Notes under the pieces: model-generated
Databases searched by the model: none
What the model saw: only the letters and a program-made list of their open reading frames with translations
What the model was told of the DNA's origin: nothing
Source: Thalassospira sp. HF15
GTDB taxonomy: Bacteria; Pseudomonadota; Alphaproteobacteria; Rhodospirillales; Thalassospiraceae
Direction of reading: 5' to 3'
DNA: 64,000 nt
Assembly (NCBI RefSeq): GCF_011806525.1
Contig: NZ_JAAVKI010000002.1
Span: forward strand, 558,001 to 622,000
Position numbers and translations under genes: made by a program
Shown: piece after piece, positions 44,222 to 53,282 of the stretch
Position numbering within the stretch: position 1 is the first letter of the stretch
Layout: every line of letters starts with the position of its first letter

Positions 44222-45280
44222 ATGATCGTTCTGGGTATCGAAACAAGCTGTGATGAAACGGCCGCAGCCGTCGTGAATGACAAGCGCGAAATTTTGGCAA
44301 ACCGTGTTTTGTCCCAGCTTGATGATCATCGCCCCTATGGCGGGGTTGTGCCCGAAATTGCCGCGCGTGCCCATCTTGAACATCTTGATCGTCTGGTGGC
44401 CGAGGCCATGGATGATGCCGGTGTTGATTTTGATGATCTTGATGCCGTGGCCTGCACTGGTGGCCCGGGACTGATCGGTGGGGTAATGGTCGGTACCATG
44501 ACCGCCAAGGCGATTGCCTTTGCCGCGCAAAAACCGTTCCTTGCCGTCAATCATCTTGAAGGTCATGCGCTGACTGTGCGACTGACCGACGATGTCGCAT
44601 TTCCCTACTTGTTATTGCTGGTATCCGGCGGTCACTGTCAGGTTCTGATTGTCGAGGGTGTTGGCAAATACAAGCGTATCGGCACCACGATTGACGATGC
44701 AGTCGGCGAAGCATTTGATAAAACGGCCAAGATGATGGGGCTTGGTTATCCCGGTGGCCCGGCGCTTGAAAAGATCGCTGCCAAGGGTGACCCGAACCGT
44801 TTCGGTCTGCCACGCCCCTTGCGTGGGCGTCCGGGGTGCGATTTTTCCTTTTCCGGTCTTAAAACTGCCGTTCGGACCTATATGGATAGTTTTCCGGTCG
44901 AACAGCAGACCAAGGAAGTCAAAGCCGACCTTGCTGCATCATTCCAACGCGCGGTAGGTGACACCCTGATTGATCGCGCACGCAATGCGGTATTTGAATT
45001 CATGCGCGATTATCCCGCTGGCAAGACGCTGGTGCTTGCGGGCGGGGTTGCTGCAAACAAGTACCTGCGCAGCCGACTGGTGGAGCTGACCGATCAGGCC
45101 GGTATGGAGCTTGTCGCGCCGCCACTTCATCTTTGCACCGACAATGCCGCGATGATCGCCTGGGCTGGCTTGGAACGGTTCCGGCTGGGGGAACGCGATG
45201 ATCTTGATTTCAAGCCGCGTCCGCGTTGGCCACTTGATCCCGAAGCGCCCAAACGTCCGGGTGCCGGGGTTAAGGCGTAA
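44222..45280 (+). CDS. tsaD: tRNA N6-adenosine threonylcarbamoyltransferase
   Basis: 352 residues from the ATG at 44222 ([18 protein letters not shown]). ASKHA-type ATP-binding motifs, the metal site [16 protein letters not shown] and [20 protein letters not shown] followed by GGPALE are TsaD signatures. It transfers the threonylcarbamoyl group to A37 of ANN-reading tRNAs with TsaB, TsaC and TsaE. Essential in most bacteria. Upstream ribosome site is weak (CAGGATC). Confidence 0.96.
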   Translation: MIVLGIETSCDETAAAVVNDKREILANRVLSQLDDHRPYGGVVPEIAARAHLEHLDRLVAEAMDDAGVDFDDLDAVACTGGPGLIGGVMVGTMTAKAIAFAAQKPFLAVNHLEGHALTVRLTDDVAFPYLLLLVSGGHCQVLIVEGVGKYKRIGTTIDDAVGEAFDKTAKMMGLGYPGGPALEKIAAKGDPNRFGLPRPLRGRPGCDFSFSGLKTAVRTYMDSFPVEQQTKEVKADLAASFQRAVGDTLIDRARNAVFEFMRDYPAGKTLVLAGGVAANKYLRSRLVELTDQAGMELVAPPLHLCTDNAAMIAWAGLERFRLGERDDLDFKPRPRWPLDPEAPKRPGAGVKA

Positions 45281-45348
45281 GACAAATCCGCCGTGTTTGA
45301 CGTAGTTGCCGATCCTCGAAATAACTTCATTTTTGCCGGAAAAACATC

Positions 45349-46353
45349 ATGAAAAAGCGCATTACTGTTGTCGGTGGCGGTGCCTGGGGAACGGCCTTGG
45401 CTGTTCAGGCGGTGCGGGCTGGTGAAGACGTTGAACTGATTTTGCGCAACGATGAACTGGCTGACCGGATTAACACAAAGGGTGAAAACGACCTTTATCT
45501 GCCCGGTATCGAACTGCCGGGTGCCTTGCGGGCGACCACGCATTATGAGGGTTTGCGCGATTCTGATGCGGTTCTGCTGGTAACACCTGCGCAGCATTTG
45601 CGAGAAACCCTGACAAAATTGTCATCTCATTGGCCAGATACGCTTCCGGCGGTGATTTGCTGCAAGGGCATTGAAAAGGAAACCGGCGCGCTGATGGCAC
45701 AAGTGGTGTCCGAAACCCTTGGTGATGTGCCGGTCGCGGTCCTCTCGGGACCGACATTTGCACAGGAAGTCGCCGTCGGGCTGCCAGCAGCCATTACACT
45801 GGCTTGCGAAGATCGTGCCTTGGGCAAACGTCTGGTGGAGTTGATCGGTACGCCGGAATTCCGTCCTTATTTCAGCACCGATGTCGCCGGTGTGGAGGTT
45901 GCTGGTGCAATCAAGAATGTTTTGGCGATTGCAAGTGGCGTGGTGGCCGGCCTGAAATTGGGTGACAACGCGCGTGCGGCCCTGATTACACGTGGTATTG
46001 CCGAAATGTCGCGTCTGGCGGTTGCCATGGGTGGTCGGGTTGAAACCATGTTGGGGCTTGCCGGTCTTGGTGATTTGACCCTGACCTGTACCGGGACCCT
46101 ATCTCGCAACTACACCTTTGGCGTTGCACTGGGCGAGGGCCGCAAGGCGCAAGACATTCTGGCAGAACGTCGTTCCGTGACCGAAGGTGTCCATACAGCC
46201 GCATCCATCACCGCCGTTGCCAGCAAATATGGTGTGGAAATGCCAATCTGTGCGGCGGTTGATCAGGTGGCAAATCACGATGCGGATCTGCGCAGTACGA
46301 TCAATGCCTTGTTGCAGCGTCCGTTTCGCGATGAACTTGAAAACACTGATTAA
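45349..46353 (+). CDS. gpsA: NAD(P)-dependent glycerol-3-phosphate dehydrogenase
   Basis: 334 residues. N-terminal dinucleotide motif VVGGGAWGTALAVQ, CCKGIEKETGALMAQV, VLSGPTFAQEVAVGLP, the catalytic lysine region GAIKNVLAIASGVVAGL and GLAGLGDLTLTC are diagnostic. It makes sn-glycerol 3-phosphate for phospholipids. 68 bp after tsaD, same strand. Confidence 0.97.
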   Translation: MKKRITVVGGGAWGTALAVQAVRAGEDVELILRNDELADRINTKGENDLYLPGIELPGALRATTHYEGLRDSDAVLLVTPAQHLRETLTKLSSHWPDTLPAVICCKGIEKETGALMAQVVSETLGDVPVAVLSGPTFAQEVAVGLPAAITLACEDRALGKRLVELIGTPEFRPYFSTDVAGVEVAGAIKNVLAIASGVVAGLKLGDNARAALITRGIAEMSRLAVAMGGRVETMLGLAGLGDLTLTCTGTLSRNYTFGVALGEGRKAQDILAERRSVTEGVHTAASITAVASKYGVEMPICAAVDQVANHDADLRSTINALLQRPFRDELENTD

Positions 46354-46455
46354 ATCCCTTTCTCACGGTTATTTGCGTCGCAGTTCGGCTTGAGAATGCG
46401 CGGGGCTTCTGTCAATTTACGGAAATTGATTTCATAAAGAAGCAGGAAACCGTCC

Positions 46456-46734
46456 ATGCATTTCTACATTCGTTGTGTCGATAAGCCGGGGCACTTTGAT
46501 GTCCGCAAGGCCAATCGTGAAGACCACCTTGCTTACATCAAAGGCGGTTTTACCGATCGTATTGTCGCGGCGGGTCCGACCCTTGATCCCGATATGGAAG
46601 GCATGAACGGGTCTGTCTTTATCATCGAGTTCGACAGTATCGATGATGCCCGCGAATTTGCAGCCAATGATCCTTATGCCAAGGCTGGCCTGTTCGAATC
46701 CGTTGTCATTCGCCCGTTTAAAAAGGTCTTCTGA
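46456..46734 (+). CDS. YciI-family protein
   Basis: 92 residues, ferredoxin-like YciI fold recognised from MHFYIRCVDKPGHFDVRKAN, the AGPTLDPD turn with its aspartates, and ANDPYAKAGLFESVVIRPF. A conserved His-Asp pair suggests an enzyme, but functions are known for few members. AGGAAACC precedes the ATG. Only three bases separate its stop from the EVE gene, so YciI-EVE-Rieske form one operon. Confidence 0.92.
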   Translation: MHFYIRCVDKPGHFDVRKANREDHLAYIKGGFTDRIVAAGPTLDPDMEGMNGSVFIIEFDSIDDAREFAANDPYAKAGLFESVVIRPFKKVF

Positions 46735-46737
46735 TAA

Positions 46738-47151
46738 ATGGCATACTGGCTGGTCAAAACCGAACCGGGAAGCTGGTCGTGGGACGACCAGGTCAAAAAG
46801 GGTGTGGAAGGCTGGGATGGTGTACGTAACCATCAGGCCGCCAAGAACCTGCGTGCGATGAAAATCGGCGACAAGGCGTTCTTCTATCATTCGGTGAATG
46901 AAAAGCGGATTGTCGGCATTGTTGAGGTGGTGCGCGAATATTATCCGGACCCTACCGATGAAAAGGGCAAGTTCGTTCAGGTGGATTTCGAAACGGTCAA
47001 GCCGTTGAAAACACCTGTGACCCTCGCCGATATAAAGGCTGATCCACGCTTTGCCGATCTTGCCTTGCTCAAACAATCACGTTTGTCGGTCATGCCGATT
47101 GATGACGCATCCTGGGCCGCGATTTGCGAGATGGGCGGGGTCGACCCATGA
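46738..47151 (+). CDS. EVE-domain protein
   Basis: 137 residues, one EVE (PUA-like) domain: AYWLVKTEPGSWSWDDQ, WDGVRNHQAAKNLRAMKIGD, KAFFYHS and LADIKADPRFADLALLKQSR. EVE domains have an aromatic pocket that binds modified bases or nucleic acids, and occur with tRNA-modification, restriction and other contexts. The terminal GGVDP overlaps the Rieske gene by four bases (ATGA). Confidence 0.94.
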   Translation: MAYWLVKTEPGSWSWDDQVKKGVEGWDGVRNHQAAKNLRAMKIGDKAFFYHSVNEKRIVGIVEVVREYYPDPTDEKGKFVQVDFETVKPLKTPVTLADIKADPRFADLALLKQSRLSVMPIDDASWAAICEMGGVDP

Positions 47152-47483
47152 GCGACCTGCCAGAATCCGGAACAGTTCTGTGTGCGCTCAGCGATCTCGA
47201 TGCCACTGGTGCCAAGGGCCTTAATCTTGGCGGCACCGGCATCTTCGTTGTCCGCAGTGGCGATGACGTTTTTGGCTATATCAACAGTTGCCCGCATATC
47301 GGCGTGCCGCTGGATATGGAGCCCGACGAATTCATCAGCGATTTTGGCGATGAAATCATCTGTTCGACCCATGGTGCACGTTTTCGTATCGAAGACGGCG
47401 AATGCGTCTCCGGCCCGTGCGCAGGCGACATGCTTGAACCAGTTGCGGTGAAAGTTAAAGACGATCAGGTCGTGCTGGCCTGA
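47148..47483 (+). CDS. Small Rieske [2Fe-2S] protein
   Basis: 111 residues from the ATG at 47148. The cluster ligands are CPH in NSCPHIGVPLD and CSTH in ICSTHGARFRIEDGECV, the two Cys-x-His boxes of Rieske ferredoxins (NirD/BphF-like). It could be an electron carrier for an oxygenase, but none is adjacent. Third gene of the YciI-EVE-Rieske operon; its end is inside a hairpin. Confidence 0.92.
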   Translation: MSDLPESGTVLCALSDLDATGAKGLNLGGTGIFVVRSGDDVFGYINSCPHIGVPLDMEPDEFISDFGDEIICSTHGARFRIEDGECVSGPCAGDMLEPVAVKVKDDQVVLA

Positions 47484-47488
47484 TCGTC
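47460..47488 (+). terminator. Hairpin spanning the Rieske gene stop codon
   Basis: Perfect 10-bp stem GACGATCAGG / CCTGATCGTC, loop of 9 nt; the TGA stop is in the right arm. No T tract follows, so termination is uncertain. Confidence 0.45.
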
Positions 47489-47521
47489 TGCCATATGTGG
47501 AGTTATTGCCAGGATCGGGCG

Positions 47522-48331
47522 TTATCCTGTCGTCTTTGCAATCACTTCATCAATGTGTTTGGTGATTACGTCCAGCTGATCTGGCTCTGACAGGCGATGA
47601 TCGCCGGTCTTGATCAGATCCACGCGGACATCGTCGGTGACCAATGCCTCGGTCAGGCGGATCGCCGTTTGCCAAGGCACGTCCGGGTCCTGCATGCCTT
47701 GAACCAGCCGGACAGGGCAGGTGAGGTCAATTGGCTTGCACAGCAAGAGTTGGTTACGGCCATCTTCGATCAGATCGCGGGTAATCGTGTAGGGATCATC
47801 GCCATATTCGGTCGGCTCGATCAGGGCACCCTCGTCCATGATGGTCTTTTTCTGATCTTCGCTGAACTGCGCCCACATCAGGTCCTCTGTAAAGTCGGGT
47901 GCAGCAGCAATACCAACCAGACCGGCAACGCGTTCTTTGCGGGCAAGGGCTGCCAGAAGCATGATCCAGCCACCCATCGACGACCCCACAAGAATCTGCG
48001 GGCCTGAGGTGATTTCATCAAGAACTGCAATGGCATCTCCGGCCCATTGACCAATCGTACCGTCGGCAAATTTGCCCGACGATTGTCCGTGACCGGAATA
48101 ATCAAAGCGGGTATAACCCACCCCCTGCCGAATGCAGTGCGCCTCAAGGTGAGTTGCCTTGGTTCCGGTCATGTCTGACATGAAACCACCAAGAAACATC
48201 ACACCGGGCGTATTGGGCACCTGTACGTCAGATTGCTTGCCCGGTGTGTGATGGTATGCGATTTTTAAGCCATCTGGACGGTTGAGAAATTCGGGCTTTG
48301 CAGGCTGTTGCGTCGGCAGGTCATGTGTCAT
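47522..48331 (-). CDS. Alpha/beta hydrolase
   Basis: 269 residues. The nucleophile elbow is GSSMGGWIML, the oxyanion region VMFLGGFMSDMTGTKA, and the acid and histidine lie near QGMQDPDVPWQTA and TGDHRLSEPDQLD. The C-terminal layout resembles palmitoyl-thioesterase ABHD10-like and BioH-like carboxylesterases. No signal peptide. Divergent from the GT4 gene with only 39 bp between starts. Substrate unknown. Confidence 0.9.
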   Translation of the reverse strand: MTHDLPTQQPAKPEFLNRPDGLKIAYHHTPGKQSDVQVPNTPGVMFLGGFMSDMTGTKATHLEAHCIRQGVGYTRFDYSGHGQSSGKFADGTIGQWAGDAIAVLDEITSGPQILVGSSMGGWIMLLAALARKERVAGLVGIAAAPDFTEDLMWAQFSEDQKKTIMDEGALIEPTEYGDDPYTITRDLIEDGRNQLLLCKPIDLTCPVRLVQGMQDPDVPWQTAIRLTEALVTDDVRVDLIKTGDHRLSEPDQLDVITKHIDEVIAKTTG

Positions 48332-48370
48332 TCGGGGCTTGGGTCCTTGGGTGTTGATGGTTGGAGTTGC

Positions 48371-49603
48371 ATGAGCGCGTCAGAAGTAATGACAGATACA
48401 GTCTATCGATCAGAGCCCCAAGCGCAAGGCGGGGACTATCGACCTGCCGTTATTTTACAGGTACTTCCCGAACTGGATGCTGGTGGTGTGGAGCGCGGGA
48501 CAGTCGATATTGCGCGCGCCATCGTTGATGGCGGTGGCAAGGCGCTTGTCGCTTCACAGGGTGGCCGGCTGGAACGTGAATTGGCCCGTTTTGGTGCGAA
48601 GCATATCAATCTGCCATTAAAGTCGAAAAACGTCCTGACCATGCGCAAGAATATCGATGCACTCGTCAAGGTCATCCGCGACGAGGGTGTCGATATCATC
48701 CACGCACGGTCGCGTGCCCCGGCCTGGAGTGCTTACTTTGCTGCACGCAAGGCTGGCATTCCGTTTGTCACGACCTTCCACGGCACCTATTCCGGCTACA
48801 ATAACCCCTTCAAGCGCCGCTATAATGCGATAATGACCATGGGTGATCAGGTGATCGCGATTTCCAAGCACATCGCCAATCACATCAACAAGTATTACAA
48901 GGTCGAGCCGGACCGCCTGAATATCGTACCGCGCGGCACGAACGTTGATTTGTTCAACCCGGAGAATGTCAGTCAGGAACGCCTGATAGCACTTTCTAAC
49001 CAGTGGCGTCTCGATGGCGAAGAATATGTGATTATGTTGCCGGGGCGTATCACGCGCTGGAAGGGCCATTGTTTTCTGATAGAAGCGCTGCCCGCCGTTC
49101 TTGAGGCACTTGGCCATCGTAAGGTTCGCTGTCTGATTGTCGGCTCCGATCAGGGCCGCACCGGATATCGTGAAGAAGTTTTGCAGATGACTCGCAGATT
49201 GGGTCTTGAGGACATTGTTCATATCGTTGACCACTGCAACGATATGCCGGCAGCTTACATGCTGGCAGATGTTGTCGCATGTCCATCGACAGAGCCCGAA
49301 GCCTTCGGTCGTATCCCCTCTGAGGCGCAGGCAATGGGGCGCCCGGTTGTGTCGACTGCCCATGGTGGGGCGATGGAGACGGTGCTGCCCGGTGAGACTG
49401 GTTGGCTGGTAAGTCCCGGTGAGGTTGATCAACTCTCTCGGGCGCTTATTCAGGTTTTGAACCTGACACCGGAAAAACGCGCCAAACTGGCAACCAAGGG
49501 ACGAAATCACGTTATCGCCGAGTTTTCGTTAGAGCAAATGGCAGAGCGGACGTTGAATGTTTATGCCAAGGCGCTGCGCCGCGTGATCAGGAACGCTGCA
49601 TGA
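48371..49603 (+). CDS. GT4-family glycosyltransferase
   Basis: 410 residues from the ATG at 48371, with GGAG four bases upstream. Rossmann-type GT-B fold: LQVLPELDAGGVERGTVDIA at the start, HARSRAPAWSAYFAARKAGI, ISKHIANHINKYY, LPGRITRWKGHCFLIEALP and the donor-binding EAFGRIPSEAQAMGRPVV. Family 4 transferases act in LPS core or capsule assembly. The last four bases overlap the GT9 gene (ATGA). Confidence 0.93.
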   Translation: MSASEVMTDTVYRSEPQAQGGDYRPAVILQVLPELDAGGVERGTVDIARAIVDGGGKALVASQGGRLERELARFGAKHINLPLKSKNVLTMRKNIDALVKVIRDEGVDIIHARSRAPAWSAYFAARKAGIPFVTTFHGTYSGYNNPFKRRYNAIMTMGDQVIAISKHIANHINKYYKVEPDRLNIVPRGTNVDLFNPENVSQERLIALSNQWRLDGEEYVIMLPGRITRWKGHCFLIEALPAVLEALGHRKVRCLIVGSDQGRTGYREEVLQMTRRLGLEDIVHIVDHCNDMPAAYMLADVVACPSTEPEAFGRIPSEAQAMGRPVVSTAHGGAMETVLPGETGWLVSPGEVDQLSRALIQVLNLTPEKRAKLATKGRNHVIAEFSLEQMAERTLNVYAKALRRVIRNAA

Positions 49604-50598
49604 TCGACAAGCAAGCTGAGCATTTGGCGACGGAATCCGACGGTTCTGATGCACGCGAGCGTATCTTGGTGATTAAGCTGTCGGCTCTTGGCGATGTTGT
49701 GTTGGCCATGGGGCCGTTTGCGGCCATTCGCGCTGCCCACCCCGATGCGCATATCACTGTTCTGACCACGCGGCCTTATGTCGATCTGATGAAGGCAACC
49801 GGATTTTTTGACTCAATCGCCATTGACCGCCGTCCGAAATTGAGCCAGCCGCGGGAAGTGCTCGCACTGCGTCGTTTTCTGAAGAATGGCAACTTTGATC
49901 GTATCTATGACCTTCAGACGTCTGATCGAACCGGTTTCTATTTCAAGCTTCTATGGCCAGGTCCCAAGCCTGAGTGGTCGGGTATTGCCAGGGGATGTTC
50001 ACATCCGCATGCAAATCCGGAACGCGCAAGCATGCATACGATCGACCGCTTGGCTGAACAGCTTGCTGACGCAGGTATCAAGGATGTTCCGGCGCCGTTT
50101 ATTTCAGGGCCGGATATCGATCTGGACCGGTTTGGTATTCGAAGCCCGTTTGTGCTGATCTGTCCTGGCGGTGCGCCGCATCGCCCTGTGAAACGGTGGC
50201 CTGCCGAACGGTTCGGGTTGCTGGCCAAGAAGCTGGCTGACTATCGGTTGACGCCGGTTCTGATCGGCACTGACAGTGAAGCAGATGTTCTGAACCGGAT
50301 TGATCAGATGTGCCCCAAGGCGCGTAATCTGATGGGGCGGACAGGTTTTCTTGATATTGCATCGCTTGCTGCGCGATCGGTGCTGGCGATTGGCAATGAT
50401 ACCGGACCCATGCATATTGCCGCTGCTGCCGGTGCGCCGTCAGTCGTTTTGTTTTCCCGTGATTCTGATCCGAAACGCTGTGCGCCGCGCGGTCATGGCC
50501 CGAATGCCGTGAGTATCGTGCGTGAAGGCGATCTGCGTGAACTGACCGTAAATCGGGTTATGGATGTCATTCGTCAGCGCCTTGATCTGGTTGATTAG
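49600..50598 (+). CDS. GT9-family heptosyltransferase-like protein
   Basis: 332 residues of the ADP-heptose:LPS heptosyltransferase family: RILVIKLSALGDVVLAMGPF, IYDLQTSDRTGFYFK, LICPGGAPHRPVKRWPAERF and AIGNDTGPMHIAAAAGAPSV. Translationally coupled to the GT4 gene, so both likely extend the same LPS inner-core glycan. Confidence 0.93.
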   Translation: MIDKQAEHLATESDGSDARERILVIKLSALGDVVLAMGPFAAIRAAHPDAHITVLTTRPYVDLMKATGFFDSIAIDRRPKLSQPREVLALRRFLKNGNFDRIYDLQTSDRTGFYFKLLWPGPKPEWSGIARGCSHPHANPERASMHTIDRLAEQLADAGIKDVPAPFISGPDIDLDRFGIRSPFVLICPGGAPHRPVKRWPAERFGLLAKKLADYRLTPVLIGTDSEADVLNRIDQMCPKARNLMGRTGFLDIASLAARSVLAIGNDTGPMHIAAAAGAPSVVLFSRDSDPKRCAPRGHGPNAVSIVREGDLRELTVNRVMDVIRQRLDLVD

Positions 50599-50806
50599 GA
50601 TTTAGGGTGTTTGCTCTATTTGGCATTAAGGAACAAAAGCGCGGAAAATGGCGCTTTGAAGCCGCTATAGGTGCCTAAAATCATTGCTTTCTGAACGCAC
50701 GTGGATATGCTAGGTCAGGTCTTGCAGAAAACACCTGTTAAGTTGCCTGTGTGTTTTACTGTTTCTGTTTCTGACCGATTTGTTTGATGACCATAGGAGA
50801 TTATCC
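50599..50806. other. Upstream region of infC
   Basis: 208 bp. A 7-bp stem AAAGCGC / GCGCTTT (50636-50657) lies near the GT9 end without T tract. The promoter of infC must be here but no confident -35/-10 pair was found. Confidence 0.4.
50795..50799 (+). promoter_or_regulatory. Ribosome binding site fixing the ATA start of infC
   Basis: AGGAG, followed by a 7-nt spacer and ATA at 50807. No ATG, GTG or TTG lies at a suitable distance; the next ATG is seven codons inside the conserved N-terminus. Confidence 0.8.
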
Positions 50807-51343
50807 ATAGCACGACCACGCAAACCGATGCAGCCGACCAAGGAAGGTCCGCGCGTCAATGAGGATATCAAAGCCCGTTCCATCTGTGTTGTTGACGCTG
50901 AAGGCAACATGTCCGACCCGATGACGGTGCGTGAAGGCATTGAAATGGCAGCCGAAGTTGGCCTCGACCTTGTCGAAGTTGCTCCGAATGCCGAGCCGCC
51001 AGTGTGCAAGCTGATTGATTACGGCAAGTTCAAATACGAACAAAGCAAGAAGCAGAACGAGGCCAAAAAGAAACAGAAGGTTATCGAGGTCAAGGAGATC
51101 AAACTCCGTCCAAATATCGATATCCATGACTACAACGTCAAACTGCGCGCCGCGCAGAAGTTTCTTGGCGGCGGAGACAAGGTGAAAGTCACGTTGCGTT
51201 TCCGTGGACGTGAAATGGCTCACCAGGACCTTGGTCTTGGCATGTTGCAGCGCTTCTCGGGGGATCTTGAAGACCTCGCAAAGCCCGAAATGATGCCAAA
51301 GATGGAAGGCCGTGTTATGATTATGGTGCTGGCGCCGCGTTAA
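50807..51343 (+). CDS. infC: Translation initiation factor IF-3
   Basis: 178 residues starting at ATA (read as initiator Met), then ARPRKPMQPTKEGPRVNEDI, the normal IF-3 N-terminus. The linker KKQNEAKKKQKVIEVKEIKLRP and the C-terminal domain (GDKVKVTLRFRGREMAH) are typical. IF-3 prevents start at non-canonical codons; infC of E. coli starts with AUU and is autoregulated in this way, so an AUA start here suggests the same feedback. Ends in a terminator. Confidence 0.96.
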   Translation: MARPRKPMQPTKEGPRVNEDIKARSICVVDAEGNMSDPMTVREGIEMAAEVGLDLVEVAPNAEPPVCKLIDYGKFKYEQSKKQNEAKKKQKVIEVKEIKLRPNIDIHDYNVKLRAAQKFLGGGDKVKVTLRFRGREMAHQDLGLGMLQRFSGDLEDLAKPEMMPKMEGRVMIMVLAPR

Positions 51344-51357
51344 GACGCGGCGTTTTG
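51333..51357 (+). terminator. Terminator overlapping the infC stop codon
   Basis: 8-bp stem CGCCGCGT / ACGCGGCG with loop TAAG that contains the stop codon TAA, then TTTTG. Confidence 0.75.
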
Positions 51358-51395
51358 CCGTTCTACCCCAAGGTCCAAGCCAAAGAGGGAATGCC

Positions 51396-51800
51396 ATGCC
51401 AGCTGGAAATGATCTGCTGATTATTGGTGTCGATGACGACCCCAAGAGCCTGGTTCTTCTGAAACGAATCGTCGAAAGTGGCGGGTTCACGTTTCAGGGC
51501 GTTTCCTCTGGCAAGGATCTTCTCAAGCTTCTCAAGACCAAGCGTCCACGCATTATCCTGATGGATATCATGATGCCTGACATGAACGGGTTCGAAACCG
51601 CGATCAATGTCCGCACGCATTTCCCCGATCTGGCCTGTGCCATCATTTATGTCACTGCAAGGCAAGGCGAAGAAGACCTGCGCGGCGGCGTTGCGGCAGG
51701 GGGCAACGACTTTGTCCTGAAACCGATCAACCGCGAAAAACTGATGAGCCGAATCGAAAAGTGGATCGGCCGGGCACATACCATCAAGACCGCCATTTGA
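51396..51800 (+). CDS. Single-domain response regulator
   Basis: 134 residues, only a receiver domain. Acidic pocket D13-D14, phospho-acceptor D57 in ILMDIMMPDMNGFE, the threonine in YVTARQGEEDL and the lysine in FVLKPINREK are present. No output domain, so it relays phosphate like CheY or Spo0F or acts by binding. No kinase is adjacent. GAGGGAATG precedes the ATG. Stands between infC and a convergent carrier gene. Confidence 0.92.
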   Translation: MPAGNDLLIIGVDDDPKSLVLLKRIVESGGFTFQGVSSGKDLLKLLKTKRPRIILMDIMMPDMNGFETAINVRTHFPDLACAIIYVTARQGEEDLRGGVAAGGNDFVLKPINREKLMSRIEKWIGRAHTIKTAI

Positions 51801-51864
51801 TCTGCTGTTTGTTACGGCGTCCTGATTTTCAATCGTTTTTGAGCATTAGCAGGTTTGTCCACCA

Positions 51865-52815
51865 CTAGGGGACAAGCCAAGCAACAATCGTGTCGATATA
51901 AACCGAAAATGCTGAAAAGCTGATGACGCCAAGGGCCGTCGTCACCAACACGATTGAGGAACTCCGCACGATATAGCGGTCATAGGTCGTGGCAACGACG
52001 AACACATTTCCTGCGGTGGGCAGCGCGGCAAGCAAGAGGATAGCCTTTGTCTCAAGCCCGCTTGTCGAACCAACAATCCAAAAACCGATAAACACTGCGA
52101 TCGGGTGCACGATCAGCTTGGCAACCGACATGGTGGCAAGCTCCGCACGCTTCTCGGCAATCGGTCGACCGACCAGCGCAACGCCGATGGCGAACAGCGC
52201 TGCAGGGCCCGCACTTTGCCCAAGAAGATCAAGCAGATAGTCGACACCGTCTGGCCACTCAAGATCAAGCAAGCTTGCAGCGACACCAACGATAATCGCC
52301 AATACCACCGGATTGGTAACGGTACCACGTATGATCTTGCCAGCCGGATTGCTGCCCTTGGCATGCTTTGCACTTTCGAGTAGCAAAAGGGATAGAGGCA
52401 GCATCAAAATCAGATCAACTGCCAAGGCAACAATCAGTGGTACGGAGGCTTCGGGGCCCAGTAATCCGATGATGAGCGGCAGCCCCATAAAGCCGACATT
52501 GCCCATGGTCCCTGCAAAGGAAAACAGCGTCTGGCTGGTTGGGTCGAGGTCGAACACCTTTGCTGCGATCAGGCGTGTTACACCGTAAACCACAAGGGTC
52601 GCCGCCCCATAGGCCAGTATGATATCAGGTTGCCAGATTTCCGAGGGGCTGCGGGTTGCCAGTGCCTTGAACAAAAGGGCGGGCAAGGCAAAATAGAACA
52701 CAAACCCGTTGATGCCGCGCATGCCATCGGGGGAGACGATCCGAAATTTTCCGCCGACCCAGCCAAGGCCGATCAGGGCGAAGAATGGCAAAATGATTGA
52801 TGTGATTTGCGACAT
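51865..52815 (-). CDS. AEC-family transporter
   Basis: 316 residues from the ATG at 52815. Ten predicted membrane segments with the auxin-efflux-carrier features GLGWVGGKFRIVSPDGMRGI, FVFYFALPALLF and FAGTMGNVGFMGLPLI. Family members export malate, auxin or other organic anions. No ribosome site is clear upstream; the frame runs to 52971 without family similarity. Divergent from rpmI. Confidence 0.9.
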   Translation of the reverse strand: MSQITSIILPFFALIGLGWVGGKFRIVSPDGMRGINGFVFYFALPALLFKALATRSPSEIWQPDIILAYGAATLVVYGVTRLIAAKVFDLDPTSQTLFSFAGTMGNVGFMGLPLIIGLLGPEASVPLIVALAVDLILMLPLSLLLLESAKHAKGSNPAGKIIRGTVTNPVVLAIIVGVAASLLDLEWPDGVDYLLDLLGQSAGPAALFAIGVALVGRPIAEKRAELATMSVAKLIVHPIAVFIGFWIVGSTSGLETKAILLLAALPTAGNVFVVATTYDRYIVRSSSIVLVTTALGVISFSAFSVYIDTIVAWLVP

Positions 52816-52929
52816 GTAATCAGTCAGTTGGCAAAATACGGGGTGGCAGTTCAGGCTACAAAAAGTGGCCGTTGGGCACAATGGCGGCGCAATGCCGCAA
52901 AAAGCAAGGGGAAAGGGCGGAATTGGCCC

Positions 52930-52958
52930 TTGAAAAAGGTCAAGTCGGAGTCTATAAC
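52930..52958 (+). promoter_or_regulatory. Promoter of rpmI-rplT
   Basis: TTGAAA (52930-52935), 17-bp spacer, TATAAC (52953-52958), a good sigma-70 match, 111 bp before the rpmI start. Confidence 0.65.
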
Positions 52959-53024
52959 CACCCGTCCCCAAAACAGGTGGTGAGGCTGGAAGGTCTGTAT
53001 TGGTCCTTCAGGGCATGCCCAGCC
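52957..53024 (+). promoter_or_regulatory. Structured leader of rpmI-rplT
   Basis: Two consecutive hairpins: ACCACC / GGTGGT (52957-52962, 52976-52981) and GGCTGGAAGG pairing with CCTT and CCAGCC (52984-52993, 53005-53008, 53019-53024). In other bacteria L20 represses this operon by binding its leader; this structure is a candidate, not a recognised family. Confidence 0.45.
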
Positions 53025-53068
53025 GCCGTAGGGGATTTCGTTTTCATTGCTTTTGCAAGGATAGAAAA

Positions 53069-53266
53069 ATGCCCAAGATGAAGACCAAAGCGAGTGCTAA
53101 AAAACGCTTTAGCCTGACCGCAAGCGGAAAAGTGCGTCGCAACGTGGCAAACAAACGCCACCTGCTGACTGCAAAACCGACCAAGATGAAGCGCCAGGCG
53201 CGTGGTACAGAGATTCTGTGTGACGCCGATGCCCGCATCGTCAAAAAATTCCTGCCGTACGGTTAA
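53069..53266 (+). CDS. rpmI: Ribosomal protein bL35
   Basis: 65 residues from the ATG at 53069 ([20 protein letters not shown]), the standard L35 size and sequence: basic, ending with IVKKFLPYG. Preceded by AAGGATAG. 16 bp before rplT, same operon. Confidence 0.97.
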   Translation: MPKMKTKASAKKRFSLTASGKVRRNVANKRHLLTAKPTKMKRQARGTEILCDADARIVKKFLPYG

Positions 53267-53282
53267 GGTTAAGGAGAGTTAA

